Origin: Fimimonas sp963619835
Lineage (GTDB): Bacteria; Bacillota; Clostridia; Christensenellales; CAG-314
Reading direction: 5' to 3'
Assembly (NCBI GenBank): GCA_963619835.1
Contig: CAVEYD010000055.1
Location: 1-6,277 of the forward strand
Length of the DNA stretch: 6,277 nucleotides
The first letter of the stretch is position 1, and each line of letters starts with the position of its first letter. The translations under genes were made by a program, and so were the position numbers. Below the pieces are notes generated by a model that did not search any database, had not been told where the DNA came from, and saw only the letters and a list, made by a program, of their open reading frames with translations. Positions 5,026-6,277 of the stretch are shown here, piece after piece.

Positions 5026-6222
5026 ATGGGAAACTTATTTCTGAAAATTTTTGTTAAAAACCATACAGACACCACAAATGAAAAAGTTAGACAGGGCGTA
5101 GGAACTTTGTCGTCAATTATTGGGATAGTTTTAAACATTTTGCTTGCTGCTGCAAAAATAGTGGTTGGAATTCTTTCAGGTGTGTTGTCGATATTGGCGG
5201 ACGGAATAAACAATCTTTCGGATTGCGGTAATAACGTAGTTGCTTTGGTCGGAATTAGACTTGCCAATAAGCCTGCAGATAAAGATCATCCCTTTGGACA
5301 TCGCAGAATTGAGTATGTTGCCAGCCTTGTTGTTGGAATTGTTGTTATAATCGCAGCAATTGAATTGATGGTGGAGGGTATTGGAAACATTATTTCACCG
5401 GAAGAATCTAAATTTAGTTGGTGGACGATTGGCGTTTTGTCTTTGTCGATAATTGTAAAACTTTGGATGTCGTTTTTTAATAAAGCAAACGGAAAAAAAT
5501 ATAATTTGGAGTTGCTTTTAGCCACTGCTACGGACAGCATTATGGATGTGTGCGCTACAGCGGGCGTTCTTGTTTCTGTTTTAATTACAAAATGGACAGG
5601 CTTTGTCTATCTTGACGGAATAGTCAGTGTGGTGGTTGCACTGTTGATATGTTTTGGTGGCTATAGTGTAATTAAACAAACCCTAAATCATATTTTGGGG
5701 GAGGCACCGGACACCAAACTTGTTAAACAAATTTATGATCGCATAAGATGTTATGACGGAGTTGTTGGCATACATGACCTTAATGTGCACAACTATGGTC
5801 CGGGGAAGTACTATGCAAGTGTTCACGTGGAAGTTGATAGAAATGTCGACGTTATGGTTAGTCATGAGCTTGTTGATACGATTGAACGTGATTTTGCGGA
5901 AAACACAAATATAACTCTTGTAATCCATATGGATCCGGTGGTTGTGGGAGATCCGGAGTTGGATATGTATAAAGAGAAAATTACCGAAATCGTGGCAAAG
6001 ATCGATACTAATTTTGGAGTACATGATTTTAGAATGGTTAAGGGACCGGAAAGGATCAATTTGATTTTCGACGTTGGAATTCCGTATGATTCGAAACTTT
6101 CTGCAACGGAAATTGCTCAAGTTATACAATTTGAAATCGCCAAGTTGTACAAAAATGTCTATGTTGTTCCTACAATTGAAGCACAGTCTTGCGAAGATAT
6201 AATGGAAGAACAATTGAAATAG
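5026..6222 (+). CDS. Cation diffusion facilitator (CDF) metal exporter, probable Mn type, duplicated C-terminal domain
   Basis: This 398-residue inner-membrane antiporter would export a divalent metal in exchange for protons. There are six predicted helices: about 27-51, 52-80, 97-118, 130-150, 162-187 and 193-216. The transport site comes from helix 2, NNLSD (Asn62 and Asp66, after ADG), and helix 5, DSIMD (Asp170 and Asp174), giving Asn-Asp-Asp-Asp. This lacks the His of zinc CDFs and resembles manganese exporters such as MntE. The loop DKDHPFGHRRIEY (85-97) is the family hallmark. After helix 6 comes the usual cytosolic dimerisation domain (about 229-305, GIHDLNVHNYG), then a second similar domain (about 318-385, GVHDFRMVKG) with the HD motif repeated 83 residues later. 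This explains why it is about 100 residues longer than a minimal CDF. Longer CDFs of this kind are known in clostridia. The ribosome binding site is weak (GGGT at 5017-5020) and the gap to the upstream stop is only 12 bp, so translational coupling is likely. Metal identity is inferred from four residues only. Confidence 0.92.
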   Translation: MGNLFLKIFVKNHTDTTNEKVRQGVGTLSSIIGIVLNILLAAAKIVVGILSGVLSILADGINNLSDCGNNVVALVGIRLANKPADKDHPFGHRRIEYVASLVVGIVVIIAAIELMVEGIGNIISPEESKFSWWTIGVLSLSIIVKLWMSFFNKANGKKYNLELLLATATDSIMDVCATAGVLVSVLITKWTGFVYLDGIVSVVVALLICFGGYSVIKQTLNHILGEAPDTKLVKQIYDRIRCYDGVVGIHDLNVHNYGPGKYYASVHVEVDRNVDVMVSHELVDTIERDFAENTNITLVIHMDPVVVGDPELDMYKEKITEIVAKIDTNFGVHDFRMVKGPERINLIFDVGIPYDSKLSATEIAQVIQFEIAKLYKNVYVVPTIEAQSCEDIMEEQLK

Positions 6223-6243
6223 TGAATTTTTGTTTTATATAAT
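6214..6243 (+). promoter_or_regulatory. Possible promoter at the end of the CDF gene
   Basis: TTGAAA (6214-6219), embedded in the last codons of the CDF gene, and a perfect TATAAT (6238-6243) are spaced 18 nt apart. It would serve a gene beyond the window. No terminator for the operon is visible before the window ends, and the match may be chance in AT-rich DNA. Confidence 0.4.
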
Positions 6244-6277
6244 CTGCAAATTGATTTTTATAATTGTTTTGTATGGT

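Noticed and set aside
5683..6213. 176-codon open frame on the minus strand inside the CDF gene
   Set aside because: Antisense to the well-conserved cytosolic domains of the transporter, with unusual composition and no recognisable domain.

Overview
This window looks like a chromosomal housekeeping segment of a low-GC, Gram-positive-type bacterium, most likely an anaerobic member of the Clostridia. The evidence is the strong AT bias, AGGAG-type ribosome binding sites, U-tailed hairpin terminators, the MEP isoprenoid pathway (ispE), a clostridial-style M3 oligopeptidase, and a thioredoxin-reductase-like flavoprotein that lacks the usual NADPH signature. A run of 10 N at 4008-4017 marks a scaffold join, so this is a draft or metagenome assembly and gene order across that point is not proven. 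All five protein genes are on the + strand. I see no mobile element, CRISPR array, tRNA or rRNA.

Layout. (1) 140-646: a small protein with two tandem CxxC-x11-CxxC zinc-binding knuckles followed by a roughly 90-residue tail that is about two-thirds Asp/Glu, closed by a textbook terminator (661-691). (2) 793-1644: ispE, with a strong promoter placed so close to the ATG that the mRNA should be leaderless or nearly so. (3) 1645-1816: a dense control region. It holds a terminator whose descending arm contains the -35 box of the next promoter. After that promoter comes a compact leader whose two perfect 6-bp helices can form an H-type pseudoknot covering the Shine-Dalgarno of the next gene. (4) 1817-3601: pepF, an M3-family zinc oligoendopeptidase, then a terminator (3678-3714). 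(5) 3715-4113: an AT-rich intergenic stretch with a duplicated A6/T6 dyad and the assembly gap. (6) 4114-6222: a two-gene operon, a TrxB-like flavoprotein followed 12 bp later by a cation diffusion facilitator (CDF) whose metal site reads Asn-Asp-Asp-Asp, suggestive of manganese, with a duplicated cytosolic domain.

Functionally the first three genes are independent single-gene transcription units (each with its own terminator). Only the flavoprotein and the CDF exporter look co-transcribed, which suggests a link between thiol redox state and metal (perhaps Mn) export. The genes themselves belong to known families. The least ordinary signals are regulatory (the pepF leader pseudoknot with an ATG-ATG-TAA loop, the leaderless ispE promoter and the terminator/promoter overlap), plus the acidic zinc-knuckle protein and the altered pyridine-nucleotide site of the reductase.
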